From an uncultured Clostridia bacterium (GTDB taxonomy: Bacteria > Bacillota > Clostridia > Oscillospirales > Oscillospiraceae): DNA of 64,000 nt. The translations under genes and the position numbers were made by a program. Shown here one piece after another: positions 35,583 through 42,431 of the stretch. The notes beneath the pieces are model-generated. The model did not search any database. It had not been told where the DNA came from and was given only the letters and a program-made list of their open reading frames with translations. The DNA lies in NCBI GenBank assembly GCA_937890525.1, contig CALADI010000022.1:43865-107864 (forward strand), read 5' to 3'. The number at the start of each line of letters is the position of its first letter. Positions within the stretch are counted from its first letter, which is position 1.

Positions 35583-37382
35583 ATGAAGAAGGAGATAGAA
35601 ACCATTGCCATCTATTCCAGAAAATCCAAATTTACCGGCAAGGGCGAAAGCATCGGGAATCAGATAGAGCTATGCAAGGAATACATCCGGATGCACTACG
35701 GGGAGAATGCCTTGAACCATCTGGTAATCTATGAAGATGAGGGGTTTTCCGGTGGCAACCTGAACCGTCCGGATTTCAAGAAAATGATGACTGCGGCAAG
35801 GCAGCGGAAATTTCAGGCAATCGTCGTTTACCGTCTGGATCGAATCAGCCGAAATATCAGCGATTTTTCCAGTTTGATTGAAGAACTGGCACGATTGGAA
35901 ATTGCGTTTGTGTCTATCAAAGAGCAGTTTGATACCGGTTCTCCCATGGGGCGTGCCATGATGTATATTACCTCTGTGTTCTCTCAGTTGGAGCGGGAAA
36001 CCATAGCAGAGCGCATTCGGGACAATATGCACGAGTTGGCAAAGACCGGTCGTTGGCTGGGCGGCACTACACCTACCGGTTTTGCATCGGAAGGGGAAGA
36101 AAAGGTAACGGTGGATGGCAAGAAAAAGAAAGCCTTCAAACTGAAGCTCATTTCTCAGGAAGCGGAGATTGTTCACCTGATCTATGAGCTGTTTACGCAA
36201 ACCAATTCCCTGACCATGACGGAAGCGGAACTTATGAAGCGGCATATCCTCACACGCAACGGTGTTTACTTTACACGGTTTTCCATCAAGGCAATTCTTC
36301 AGAACCCGGTTTATATGATTGCGGATCAGGCAGCTTTTGATTACCTGACGGAAAAAGAGGCTGACCTGTTTTCTGACAGAGCGGCCTTTGATGAAAAGCA
36401 CGGCTTGATGGTCTATAACCGGACGGATCAGGAGAAGGGAAAGACCACCCAGTACAACCCGGTCAGTGAATGGATTGTAGCAGTCGGAAAACATCCTGGC
36501 CTGATTCCGGGAAAAACCTGGGTACGGGTGCAGGAGGCTTTGGAACAGAATAAGTCCAAGGCGTTCCGCAGACCCAAATCCAATGAATCCCTGCTGACAG
36601 GATTGCTGTTCTGCCGGTGCGGAAACCGGATGTATCCCAAACTTACCAAGCGAAGAACCGCAGACGGAGAAGTGATTTTCACCTATGTTTGCAAGCTGAA
36701 GGAACGCAGCCAGCGCAGTCTGTGCAACAACCGGAATGTAAACGGAAATGCTTTGGATCTGGCAGTCGTAGAACAGGTGAAACAGCTATGCGAGAACAAC
36801 GCAGAGTTCATCCGCCAAATGGAAAAGAGCCGCAATTTCTACACCGGTAACCGGGCCCGGTATGAGGAGCAGCTTGCATCCCTTCAAAAGCAAAAGGCGG
36901 AAGTCGAAAAGAAAATTGAAGGGTTAGTGGATTCAATTGGGATACTTGGTGACAGTATCGCCAAGCTCCAGGTTGCGAAACGGATAGAAGCGTTGGCGGA
37001 GGAAAGCGATGATATCGGAAGGCAGATTCAGGAACTGGTAGCTCTGACATCCCAGCACGCGCTCAGTGACATTGAATTTGATGTGCTGCGCCAGTTGCTT
37101 TCCGTGTTCCGGGAGAACATTGACACAATGCCCTTGGAGCAGAAGCGTGCAGCAATCCGCACGGTGGTACGGAAGGTGATCTGGGATGGAGAAAACGCGC
37201 ACATCGTTCTGTTTGGAGCGGCAGACGACGAAATTGAAATGCCGGATTTGAGCAAGCTCGTGAACGCGGGAGAACAGGAGGATGGATCGGAACCGCTGGA
37301 ACCCTTTGCGGATGTAGATTATGAGGATAATTTGGAGCATACAGAAGATTCGGAAGGGGGAAGATATGACGCCTTTGTGTGA
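35583..37382 (+). CDS. Large serine recombinase of element 2
   Basis: A 599-residue large serine recombinase. The catalytic Ser is in AIYSRKSKFTGKG (Ser15), with VYRLDRISRNISDFSSLIEE and SQLERETIAERIRDNMHELA completing the resolvase domain. The recombinase domain and zinc ribbon follow (cysteines in FCRCGNRMYPK and VCKLKERSQRSLCNNR), then a coiled coil (about 430-500) and an acidic tail. ATG 35583 has GGGAGGGAGACC. The stop ends 8 bases before the right crossover site. It is only distantly similar to the element 1 enzyme, so the two elements were acquired independently and each should cut its own sites. Confidence 0.92.
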   Translation: MKKEIETIAIYSRKSKFTGKGESIGNQIELCKEYIRMHYGENALNHLVIYEDEGFSGGNLNRPDFKKMMTAARQRKFQAIVVYRLDRISRNISDFSSLIEELARLEIAFVSIKEQFDTGSPMGRAMMYITSVFSQLERETIAERIRDNMHELAKTGRWLGGTTPTGFASEGEEKVTVDGKKKKAFKLKLISQEAEIVHLIYELFTQTNSLTMTEAELMKRHILTRNGVYFTRFSIKAILQNPVYMIADQAAFDYLTEKEADLFSDRAAFDEKHGLMVYNRTDQEKGKTTQYNPVSEWIVAVGKHPGLIPGKTWVRVQEALEQNKSKAFRRPKSNESLLTGLLFCRCGNRMYPKLTKRRTADGEVIFTYVCKLKERSQRSLCNNRNVNGNALDLAVVEQVKQLCENNAEFIRQMEKSRNFYTGNRARYEEQLASLQKQKAEVEKKIEGLVDSIGILGDSIAKLQVAKRIEALAEESDDIGRQIQELVALTSQHALSDIEFDVLRQLLSVFRENIDTMPLEQKRAAIRTVVRKVIWDGENAHIVLFGAADDEIEMPDLSKLVNAGEQEDGSEPLEPFADVDYEDNLEHTEDSEGGRYDAFV

Positions 37383-37390
37383 GGATAGCG

Positions 37391-37392
37391 AA
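37391..37392 (+). other. Right crossover dinucleotide of element 2
   Basis: AA of codon AAC; pairs with 19895-19896. Downstream codons GAG ATC CTG ATG TAC TTC continue sigma-K (EILMYF). Confidence 0.65.
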
Positions 37393-37750
37393 CGAGATCC
37401 TGATGTACTTCCGCGGCAGGAAAAAATCCAGTCAGGATGTGTCCCTGTCGGATTATATCGAGACGGGATCAGACGGCGGTGCCCTGTCGCTGATGGATGT
37501 GGTGTGTCAAGAGGATGACCTGCTGGATCAAGTGGATCACCGGGAGAACGCCCGCCGCCTTCGCAGAGCGGTGGATACCTGTCTGACGCCCCAGGAGCGG
37601 GATGTGATCTGTATGCGCTACGGGATCATGGGGTACAGTCCCAGCAAACAGCGGGAAGTGGCACAGCAATTGGACATCAGCCGCAGCTATGTATCCCGCA
37701 TTGAAAAGCGGGCGCTGGAGAAGCTCCGGCAGGAATTGGGAACACTGTGA
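37391..37750 (+). CDS. sigK: Sigma-K, segment 3 of 3 (regions 3-4)
   Basis: The C-terminal 118 codons: EILMYFRGRKKSSQDVSLSD, then regions 3 and 4 with CLTPQERDVICMRYGIMGYS and the -35-recognising helix-turn-helix QREVAQQLDISRSYVSRIEK, ending LEKLRQELGTL. This matches mother-cell sigma factor K, which directs late spore-coat genes. The frame has no start of its own; an in-frame GTG at 37379 is inside the recombinase end and lacks a ribosome site. Adding segments 1 and 2 gives about 225 residues, the family length. A terminator follows the stop immediately. Confidence 0.92.
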   Translation, partial: NEILMYFRGRKKSSQDVSLSDYIETGSDGGALSLMDVVCQEDDLLDQVDHRENARRLRRAVDTCLTPQERDVICMRYGIMGYSPSKQREVAQQLDISRSYVSRIEKRALEKLRQELGTL

Positions 37751-37753
37751 CCG

Positions 37754-37779
37754 GGAGCCGGGAGGGATCTCCCGGCTCC
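37754..37779 (+). terminator. Terminator of sigK
   Basis: GGAGCCGGGAG and CTCCCGGCTCC form a stem with a GGAT-type loop a few bases after the sigK stop; the following TCTTGC is a weak U-tract. Confidence 0.7.
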
Positions 37780-37844
37780 TCTTGCAAATTCTGCGGATCT
37801 TGCATATAATGACATCTGGAATTACAGATAACAGGAGGGGTGTC

Positions 37845-38396
37845 ATGAAAGCGTGGCAGCATTTCAAGACCATAACCCATCATAAGCTCTTGGTGATGCA
37901 GGGATGCTTCCGGGTGGGGCTGTACCGGCAGGGCTTGACCCACGACCTGTCCAAATACTCCCCCACCGAGTTCCGGGTGGGCGCAAAGTATTATCAGGGG
38001 GATCGCAGCCCCAACAGCGCCGAGCGGGCAGACATCGGCTATTCCACCGCATGGATGCACCACAAGGGGCGGAACAAGCACCACTACGAATACTGGACGG
38101 ATCTGGATCTGACCACAGGACGGTACGAATCCCGTCCCATGCCCAGAAATTATCTGGCGGAGATGGTGATGGACCGCCGGGCAGCTTGCATGACCTATCA
38201 GGGCGCAAACTACACCGACGCTTCTCCGTGGGAATACTTCGCCGGATCCCGGGAGCGCAGCCTGATGCACCCGGAGCTGGAGCGCCAGCTTTCCTTTCTT
38301 CTGAAAATGCTGCGCAATCAGGGGGAAAATGAAACTTTTCACTACATAAAGTTCCATGTTCTCCGGGGAGATCCCTTCCCTTGGGAGACGGAATAA
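37845..38396 (+). CDS. DUF5662-like protein
   Basis: A 183-residue soluble protein with H-rich motifs: HFKTITHHKLLVMQGCFRVG, QGLTHDLSKYSPTEF, WMHHKGRNKHHYEYWTD and MPRNYLAEMVMDRRAA. These fit the DUF5662 family, an HD-like helical group common in Clostridia; I know no proven function. The ATG at 37845 follows AGGAGGGGTGTC; upstream in-frame codons overlap sigK and are not used. It is chromosomal, placed between sigK and tRNA-Gln. Confidence 0.7.
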   Translation: MKAWQHFKTITHHKLLVMQGCFRVGLYRQGLTHDLSKYSPTEFRVGAKYYQGDRSPNSAERADIGYSTAWMHHKGRNKHHYEYWTDLDLTTGRYESRPMPRNYLAEMVMDRRAACMTYQGANYTDASPWEYFAGSRERSLMHPELERQLSFLLKMLRNQGENETFHYIKFHVLRGDPFPWETE

Positions 38397-38424
38397 AATT
38401 TTTTGAGAAATTTCAAAAAACTTC

Positions 38425-38452
38425 TTGACTTTTTCGAGATAATGCGTATAAT
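38425..38452 (+). promoter_or_regulatory. Promoter of tRNA-Gln
   Basis: TTGACT and TATAAT separated by 16 bases, about 35 bases before the tRNA. A small GCCGC/GCGGC hairpin lies in the leader. Confidence 0.8.
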
Positions 38453-38486
38453 ATCTATTGTCGCCGCTGGTGCGGCGGCAAATGAT

Positions 38487-38560
38487 AGAGGATTAGTGTA
38501 ACGGTAGCACACCGGACTCTGACTCCGTTCGCGGGGGTTCGAATCCCTCATCCTCTGCCA
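38487..38560 (+). tRNA. tRNA-Gln(CTG)
   Basis: A full cloverleaf: AGAGGAT pairs with ATCCTCT, the anticodon loop CTCTGAC gives anticodon CTG, the T-loop is TTCGAAT, the discriminator is G and CCA is encoded. It marks the chromosomal side of the conjugative element boundary and could be its insertion target. Confidence 0.92.
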
Positions 38561-38569
38561 AAACAACAA

Positions 38570-38608
38570 CTCCCCTAGGTGCTGATCGTGTCGGCATCTA
38601 GGGGAAGT
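38570..38608. terminator. Hairpin after tRNA-Gln
   Basis: CTCCCCTAGGTGC pairs with GCATCTAGGGGA with one G-T. No clear U-tract. It may end the tRNA transcript or mark the conjugative element end. Confidence 0.45.
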
Positions 38609-38841
38609 GTCGTAACTTAATCAGAGGTTGCTGTACTGCAAGCGGTCACGCACCCGGCAGGCACAAAGGCTCTTATCACCGGCTCTGGTTTATTCCTCAC
38701 TTCGTCCCGCTGGAGTTACAGGGGACTCTGTGTCGTCGTCCGTACGAGTTGGACGCCCACCCAATGCTTGTTCGGCTGACCGAGCCGAGAGTTATGGCTA
38801 TGGGAATGCTTGCAGCTATTTTCGCCTTTTCGTGAAACCTC

Positions 38842-38870
38842 TTGACAAATCAGACCTCTTTTGGTATGAT
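38842..38870 (+). promoter_or_regulatory. Near-consensus promoter
   Basis: TTGACA and TATGAT, 17 bases apart. No start codon follows before a terminator, so it likely drives a small RNA. Confidence 0.75.
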
Positions 38871-38876
38871 TGTACT

Positions 38877-38959
38877 CGAGATAACACTTTGGTCGGCGTT
38901 ATCAAGGTACTCGATACCTTATCATCCCTCATGTTGGAAGCATGGGGGATGATTTTTTC
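38877..38959 (+). ncRNA. Candidate small RNA (about 80 nt)
   Basis: Between the strong promoter at 38842 and a canonical terminator (CATCCCTCATG..CATGGGGGATG then TTTTTT, 38923-38959) lies a short transcript with a 5' hairpin GATAAC..GTTATC and two copies of GTACTCGA. No ORF fits. It sits at the left end of the conjugative element, so a control or antisense RNA is possible. Confidence 0.5.
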
Positions 38960-39060
38960 GGTATCAACGCTATTATTGTAGCGCTTTATTCAAAAAATGT
39001 CAACATTTTTTGAGCTGTTTCGCCTGTGCTTGTTCCGAAAGGAACAAGCATGGGCGATTT

Positions 39061-39381
39061 TTATATAGAATTGCCAAAATCAGGAGCCAGCCAGTAGTCG
39101 CTGCCCTCCTCAACCTCGCCCTCCTCGTTGCAGATGCAGATTTCCAGAGCCCACTCTTCGACATAGTGATACTTGCCGGGAGCGTGATAGGTATGCGTGC
39201 AGCGGTGCAGCGCCAGCTCCTGCTGAGCCTCCTCCATCTGATCGATCCCCCAGACCTTGACGATTTCAGGATCGTTGTCAAGCCCCCAAATGGCAGCACC
39301 GGGGGTGTATTCCTCGGAACCGGTGTAGATTCGATCATCTGCATGGAGCAGTCGGATGGTGTTGGGTTCTCGCTGAAACAT
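39061..39381 (-). CDS. Hypothetical acidic protein of the conjugative element
   Basis: A 106-residue soluble acidic protein (REPNTIRLLHADDRIYTGSE, then YTPGAAIWGLDNDPEIVKVW). It has a good ribosome site (AAAGGAGGACAACA) and is the last gene of a minus-strand accessory operon. I do not recognise a family. Nearby genes of the same type are likewise small and acidic, which is common for antirestriction or regulatory proteins, but nothing proves that here. Confidence 0.6.
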   Translation of the reverse strand: MFQREPNTIRLLHADDRIYTGSEEYTPGAAIWGLDNDPEIVKVWGIDQMEEAQQELALHRCTHTYHAPGKYHYVEEWALEICICNEEGEVEEGSDYWLAPDFGNSI

Positions 39382-39411
39382 TGTTGTCCTCCTTTTCTAA
39401 GTGGCGATTAG

Positions 39412-39759
39412 TCACCACCGTCTGAAAAATTCAGCCAGGTACTTGTGAAGATCTTCTTGGCAGGCTTTAGCTTCTTGCTCGGTGTAAAACCCATCCCGAA
39501 AAACAACAGGATTGCCGATATTATCGGAAGGGACTAACACAAGATGCCAAAGCCCATCATCGTTTCCGGAAGGGGTGATGGCAGACCGGTCAAATCGATT
39601 CCAGATAGAACCATTGAACGATTTTACAGAAAAAAGCACGTGCAGCTTGCCGTTATACTCATATTCATATCCGTATTTGGGAACGGACGCATATTTGGCA
39701 TATTCAGATTCGGACATTTTAGCATATGCCGCATATTTGGCATATTCAGATTCGCGCAT
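39412..39759 (-). CDS. Hypothetical protein with an N-terminal repeat
   Basis: A 115-residue protein starting at ATG 39759 behind AAGGAGAATGTTAAA. Residues 2-25 are a tandem repeat, ESEYAKYAAYAKMS and ESEYAKYASVPK, repeated also at the DNA level. The rest (YEYNGKLHVLFSVKSFNGSI, HLVLVPSDNIGNPVVFRDGF) looks like a small mixed alpha/beta domain. No family is recognised. It lies in the operon repressed by the divergent HTH protein. Confidence 0.6.
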   Translation of the reverse strand: MRESEYAKYAAYAKMSESEYAKYASVPKYGYEYEYNGKLHVLFSVKSFNGSIWNRFDRSAITPSGNDDGLWHLVLVPSDNIGNPVVFRDGFYTEQEAKACQEDLHKYLAEFFRRW

Positions 39760-39782
39760 TTTAACATTCTCCTTTTGTGAGT

Positions 39783-39801
39783 GGCGGGGGATGATCCCCG
39801 C
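39783..39801 (-). other. Intergenic hairpin
   Basis: GGCGGGG and CCCCGCC around a short loop, just before the ribosome site of the 39412 gene. A similar hairpin lies before the next gene (40219-40244). Confidence 0.5.
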
Positions 39802-39818
39802 CGATAGTGGTTGACAGA

Positions 39819-40196
39819 TCAGAAGATTTCCACGCCGAGTCTGTCGGCGGCCTCTTCTATGACTCTTTCGGCTTCTTCTGGCTCTGCGGCGTCCCATTCG
39901 GATTCTATGTCTGCGGCGATACATAGCGCTTTTACATCCTCTAAAATCCAGATGTCAGATGTTCGGATTCTTTCGGCAAGTGCCATGATGTCGGGATCTA
40001 TAGGAGAGTCGTAAACGCCGTACTTAGCGATCTCAGCATCGGATGCCTCGTGGAGCTGATCCATTGCCTCGTCCAGCTCCATGCCCCAGTCGCTGGCCAG
40101 CCGGGAAACCTCTGCCAGATCCATGCAAACGGGATAAGCGCTGCCGAACCAGATGTCCATGTGCTCGTCGTTGGGGATGAAATAAGTCTTAGCCAT
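39819..40196 (-). CDS. Hypothetical acidic protein
   Basis: A 125-residue, strongly acidic protein (FIPNDEHMDIWFGSAYPVCM, later ESEWDAAEPEEAERVIEEAA). ATG 40196 follows AGGAGGACATTACA. There is no membrane segment. The charge pattern could mimic DNA, as in antirestriction proteins, but similarity is not visible. It is part of the four-gene operon. Confidence 0.6.
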   Translation of the reverse strand: MAKTYFIPNDEHMDIWFGSAYPVCMDLAEVSRLASDWGMELDEAMDQLHEASDAEIAKYGVYDSPIDPDIMALAERIRTSDIWILEDVKALCIAADIESEWDAAEPEEAERVIEEAADRLGVEIF

Positions 40197-40218
40197 TGTA
40201 ATGTCCTCCTTTTTGTGG

Positions 40219-40244
40219 GCGGCGGGGGCGATCCCCCCGCCGCT
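40219..40244 (-). other. Intergenic hairpin
   Basis: GCGGCGGGGG and CCCCCGCCGC type stem immediately after the stop of the 40244 gene, followed by CACAAAAAGGAGG on the minus strand, as at 39783. Confidence 0.5.
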
Positions 40245-40558
40245 TATTCATCGATTTCCTTGTCCATGACAGCGCAAACATCAAACCATGGACATTTGCA
40301 GCAGGGCATCTCCGAGGGGTCGGTGTCCAGCAGAATATGGGTATCATCCCATCCTCCATAGCAGTCATAGCTGTCATTGACTACGACTGCTATGCTGTGG
40401 ATCAGCTCTGGAGTAACGGTGCGCTCGCTGCCATCGATCTCGATGCCCTCGATCTTTCCCTCGTGCAGCACCGCCACAATCTTGCCGTCCAGCAGCCTTA
40501 CAGCTTTACAGCAGTCCATGCTATCATAGGATTTCTCCATCTTTTCTCTAAGGGTCAT
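40244..40558 (-). CDS. Hypothetical protein with a C-terminal cysteine cluster
   Basis: A 104-residue protein with MEKSYDSMDCCKAVRLLDGK at the start and PSEMPCCKCPWFDVCAVM at the end, a possible metal-binding knuckle (CC-x-C-x4-C). ATG 40558 follows AAGGAGGACACCGAC. It is the first gene of the minus-strand operon driven by the promoter at 40605-40633. No family is recognised. Confidence 0.6.
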   Translation of the reverse strand: MTLREKMEKSYDSMDCCKAVRLLDGKIVAVLHEGKIEGIEIDGSERTVTPELIHSIAVVVNDSYDCYGGWDDTHILLDTDPSEMPCCKCPWFDVCAVMDKEIDE

Positions 40559-40604
40559 GTCGGTGTCCTCCTTGTTGTGTGATTGGGTTCTCTTTACATT
40601 ACAT

Positions 40605-40633
40605 ATTATACACTAATTAGTGTAATTTGTCAA
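40605..40633 (-). promoter_or_regulatory. Consensus promoter with internal operator
   Basis: On the minus strand TTGACA (40628-40633) and TATAAT (40605-40610) are 17 bases apart. A perfect 14-bp palindrome, ACACTAATTAGTGT (40610-40623), fills the spacer. A related sequence sits at the divergent promoter. Confidence 0.85.
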
Positions 40634-40674
40634 TATATGAGTGTCACTAATTTATGAAATAGTTAAACTTTCTC

Positions 40675-40705
40675 TTGACAGTATACACTATATCGTGTAT
40701 CATGT
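40675..40705 (+). promoter_or_regulatory. Promoter and operator of the HTH gene
   Basis: TTGACA, 17 bases, TATCAT. The spacer contains ATACAC-TATATC-GTGTAT, which matches the operator of the divergent promoter (TATACACTA..GTGTA). Autoregulation by the following HTH protein is likely. Confidence 0.75.
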
Positions 40706-40726
40706 TTCACGAAAGGGAGTGTGCAA

Positions 40727-40945
40727 ATGTATATGAGCGTAGCGGAGAAAATTCGAACGCTTATGGTTCGTCAGAATGTCAGTATGGGGGAGTTGGCTGA
40801 ACGCACCGGGCAATCCCGACAGAACCTATCCAATAAGATGAAGCGTGGGAATTTCACAGAAAAAGAATTGATTACATTAGCAGAAGCACTTGGCTACTCT
40901 GTAAATGTCCAGTTTATCGACCAAGAAGGTTCGGTAGAACTATGA
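40727..40945 (+). CDS. XRE-family repressor
   Basis: A 72-residue protein consisting of one helix-turn-helix domain: VAEKIRTLMVRQNVSMGELA, then ERTGQSRQNLSNKMKRG, and a short tail. I start at ATG 40727 (GGGAG seven bases upstream). It is the only plus-strand gene in this part, and palindromes of one type occur in its promoter and in the divergent operon promoter. A repressor of both is the simplest reading. A terminator follows. Confidence 0.85.
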   Translation: MYMSVAEKIRTLMVRQNVSMGELAERTGQSRQNLSNKMKRGNFTEKELITLAEALGYSVNVQFIDQEGSVEL

Positions 40946-40947
40946 TA

Positions 40948-40974
40948 AGATCCCCCTCTGATCGAGGGGGATCT
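40948..40974. terminator. Bidirectional terminator
   Basis: AGATCCCCCTC and GAGGGGGATCT, an 11-bp perfect stem between convergent genes. Confidence 0.75.
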
Positions 40975-40976
40975 CG

Positions 40977-41516
40977 TCATCTCCGGGCATGAAGCACAAG
41001 TGCCAGGATAAATATCAATAGACCCACGCTCAAGAGCGCCAGCGCCCAGATCCGATGCGTAGGATAGAGATCCGGCAGTTCCAGCTCCGGCGGAATCCGC
41101 ACCGTAATCTGATTGGTCTGTCCCTCCTCCAGCCGGATCGGAGACTCCCGCAATAGGTCATATCCATCGACTCCCTCTGTCAGGAGCAGACCATAGTCAC
41201 CGGCACTCAGCCCGGTGACGGAGATGGATCCATCTGCTCCAGCTACAAGAGCCGTAGCGCCCTTCAGATCCGCCGTCCAGCCGGTGCAGCGGTATACACC
41301 ATCCTGCTCCAGCTCTGCGATCAGATATTTCCCTGCGTCGCCCCGAAGCGCAAAGGAGGTATGCTCCAGATCCTCCGGGGGATGCAGCCCATCGGTATAG
41401 TCAACCGCCACGGTCAGCGTGGCATCCGGCATGGCTGCGGTAGCCGGTGCGGTCGCAGCAGCCACCAACAGGAGGCAGACCCACAGTCCGGCAAGCAGCC
41501 GGTAGATCTTGGCCAT
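40977..41516 (-). CDS. Secreted membrane-anchored protein of the conjugative element
   Basis: A 179-residue protein with a signal peptide (YRLLAGLWVCLLLVAAATAP), a beta-rich extracellular region (SFALRGDAGKYLIAELEQDG, SVTGLSAGDYGLLLTEGVDG, like a SpaA/Cna-B fold) and a C-terminal membrane helix (IWALALLSVGLLIFILALVL) ending in HARR. It would be displayed on the donor surface and could help mating contact. It lacks an LPXTG motif. ATG 41516 lies close to GGGGGTGATGAG, overlapping the stop region of the previous gene. Confidence 0.7.
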   Translation of the reverse strand: MAKIYRLLAGLWVCLLLVAAATAPATAAMPDATLTVAVDYTDGLHPPEDLEHTSFALRGDAGKYLIAELEQDGVYRCTGWTADLKGATALVAGADGSISVTGLSAGDYGLLLTEGVDGYDLLRESPIRLEEGQTNQITVRIPPELELPDLYPTHRIWALALLSVGLLIFILALVLHARR

Positions 41517-41520
41517 CTCA

Positions 41521-41808
41521 TCACCCCCGGCTCTGCTTCTGCCGTCCCTCAATGATGAGCCGGTACATTTTGCGGTCGTCTTTCGAAAGTTCAAAAATTG
41601 CCATGGCCTGCTCCAGATCGATGTGCTGCCGACGCATCAGGACGATCAGCAGCCGTGTCACCTGATCCGTCTGAGCGCTACGCTTTATGGACTCCCGATC
41701 TGCCGCAGCGCCGTGCCGGATCCCCAGCTCAAAGGCTTTCCGCAGCCGGTTGTCCATGTCGGCATCGTCGGTCAAAAGCTCCGCTAAAATTCTGTCTGTC
41801 TTACTCAT
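41521..41808 (-). CDS. Hypothetical small helical protein
   Basis: A 95-residue protein (SKTDRILAELLTDDADMDNR, then RKAFELGIRHGAAADRESIK, MRRQHIDLEQAMAIFELS). Mostly helical and charged, without a membrane helix. ATG 41808 has GGGAGGAAAAG. A transcriptional or plasmid-maintenance adaptor is possible; no family is recognised. It is located between the secreted protein and a terminator. Confidence 0.6.
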   Translation of the reverse strand: MSKTDRILAELLTDDADMDNRLRKAFELGIRHGAAADRESIKRSAQTDQVTRLLIVLMRRQHIDLEQAMAIFELSKDDRKMYRLIIEGRQKQSRG

Positions 41809-41834
41809 TTTTTCTTTTCCTCCCAATAAAAAAT

Positions 41835-41860
41835 CCCTCTACGGATCGATCCGCAGAGGG
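41835..41860 (-). terminator. Terminator
   Basis: CCCTCTaCGGAT and ATCCGcAGAGGG pair with one mismatch; on the minus strand TTTTTTATTGGG follows. It lies between two same-strand genes. Confidence 0.8.
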
Positions 41861-41907
41861 TGATGTGACTTATTTTCTCTCTGAAGCGTTGTGTTGAAAT
41901 GGAGATC

Positions 41908-42279
41908 TCACAAATACTCCTCCAGCAATGAGATCAAAATACTGAGGATCCGCCTGTCCTCCACATGGAAAAAGTGCAACACATCCACGCACTCCTCACA
42001 AGCCTTGACATACTGCCCGGTTTCGAGATACCGGGTCATGCCCAGCAGCAGTTTCACAAACCGGGCATCAAGATCATGCAGGGTCAGATCCCGCTGGCCT
42101 ATGAATACCTGCCGACATCGGGGCAGGATCTCCCGTGCCCGGATCATGGTCTGCCGGAGCGCCGCCTTGGCCTGCAAGTCCTCCAGCTCCTTATCGCCGC
42201 CGTATTCATGCCGGATCATGCAAATGGGGGTGCGGAGATAGATTTCCGCTGTCTGACGGTCGATTTTTCTTTGAAACAT
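41908..42279 (-). CDS. Hypothetical protein, paralogue of the 58724 gene
   Basis: A 123-residue helical protein (MFQRKIDRQTAEIYLRTPIC start, then ETGQYVKACEECVDVLHFFH, EDRRILSILISLLEEYL at the end). Its C-terminal 40 residues align with those of the protein at 58724-59143 (VEDRRIL versus IEDRRVL, LLEEYL versus LLEENL). ATG 42279 follows AAGGAGGAATTTCG. The function is unknown. Two copies inside one conjugative element suggest a conserved part in transfer or maintenance. Confidence 0.65.
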   Translation of the reverse strand: MFQRKIDRQTAEIYLRTPICMIRHEYGGDKELEDLQAKAALRQTMIRAREILPRCRQVFIGQRDLTLHDLDARFVKLLLGMTRYLETGQYVKACEECVDVLHFFHVEDRRILSILISLLEEYL

Positions 42280-42431
42280 CGAAATTCCTCCTTTTTTGCC
42301 CGCATCATGCTTGGAGTGTGCCCACAGAGCTGCCCACACCCTGAGCGGGCATGGACAGCTTCTGGTGGACAACTCCTGCTGCTCACGGCAGGGCTTGCAG
42401 CCCCGCAGGGATAGATCTAACAGCGCCGGAA
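42280..42431. other. Intergenic region
   Basis: 152 bases without a gene or strong hairpin; it holds a short GAGCGGGCATGG stretch but nothing I can assign. Confidence 0.3.

Noticed and set aside
1013..37391. Intron or intein as the cause of the split sigK
   Set aside because: The insertions are 17-19 kb, carry operons, end in serine recombinases and have short shared cores; no self-splicing signatures.
38487..38560. Claim that tRNA-Gln is the proven integration site of the conjugative element
   Set aside because: No repeated tRNA end or integrase is visible in the window, so the right boundary cannot be tested.
38628..38981. 117-codon ORF after tRNA-Gln
   Set aside because: No family, no ribosome site, and it contains a strong promoter and terminator, so a small RNA is the better reading.
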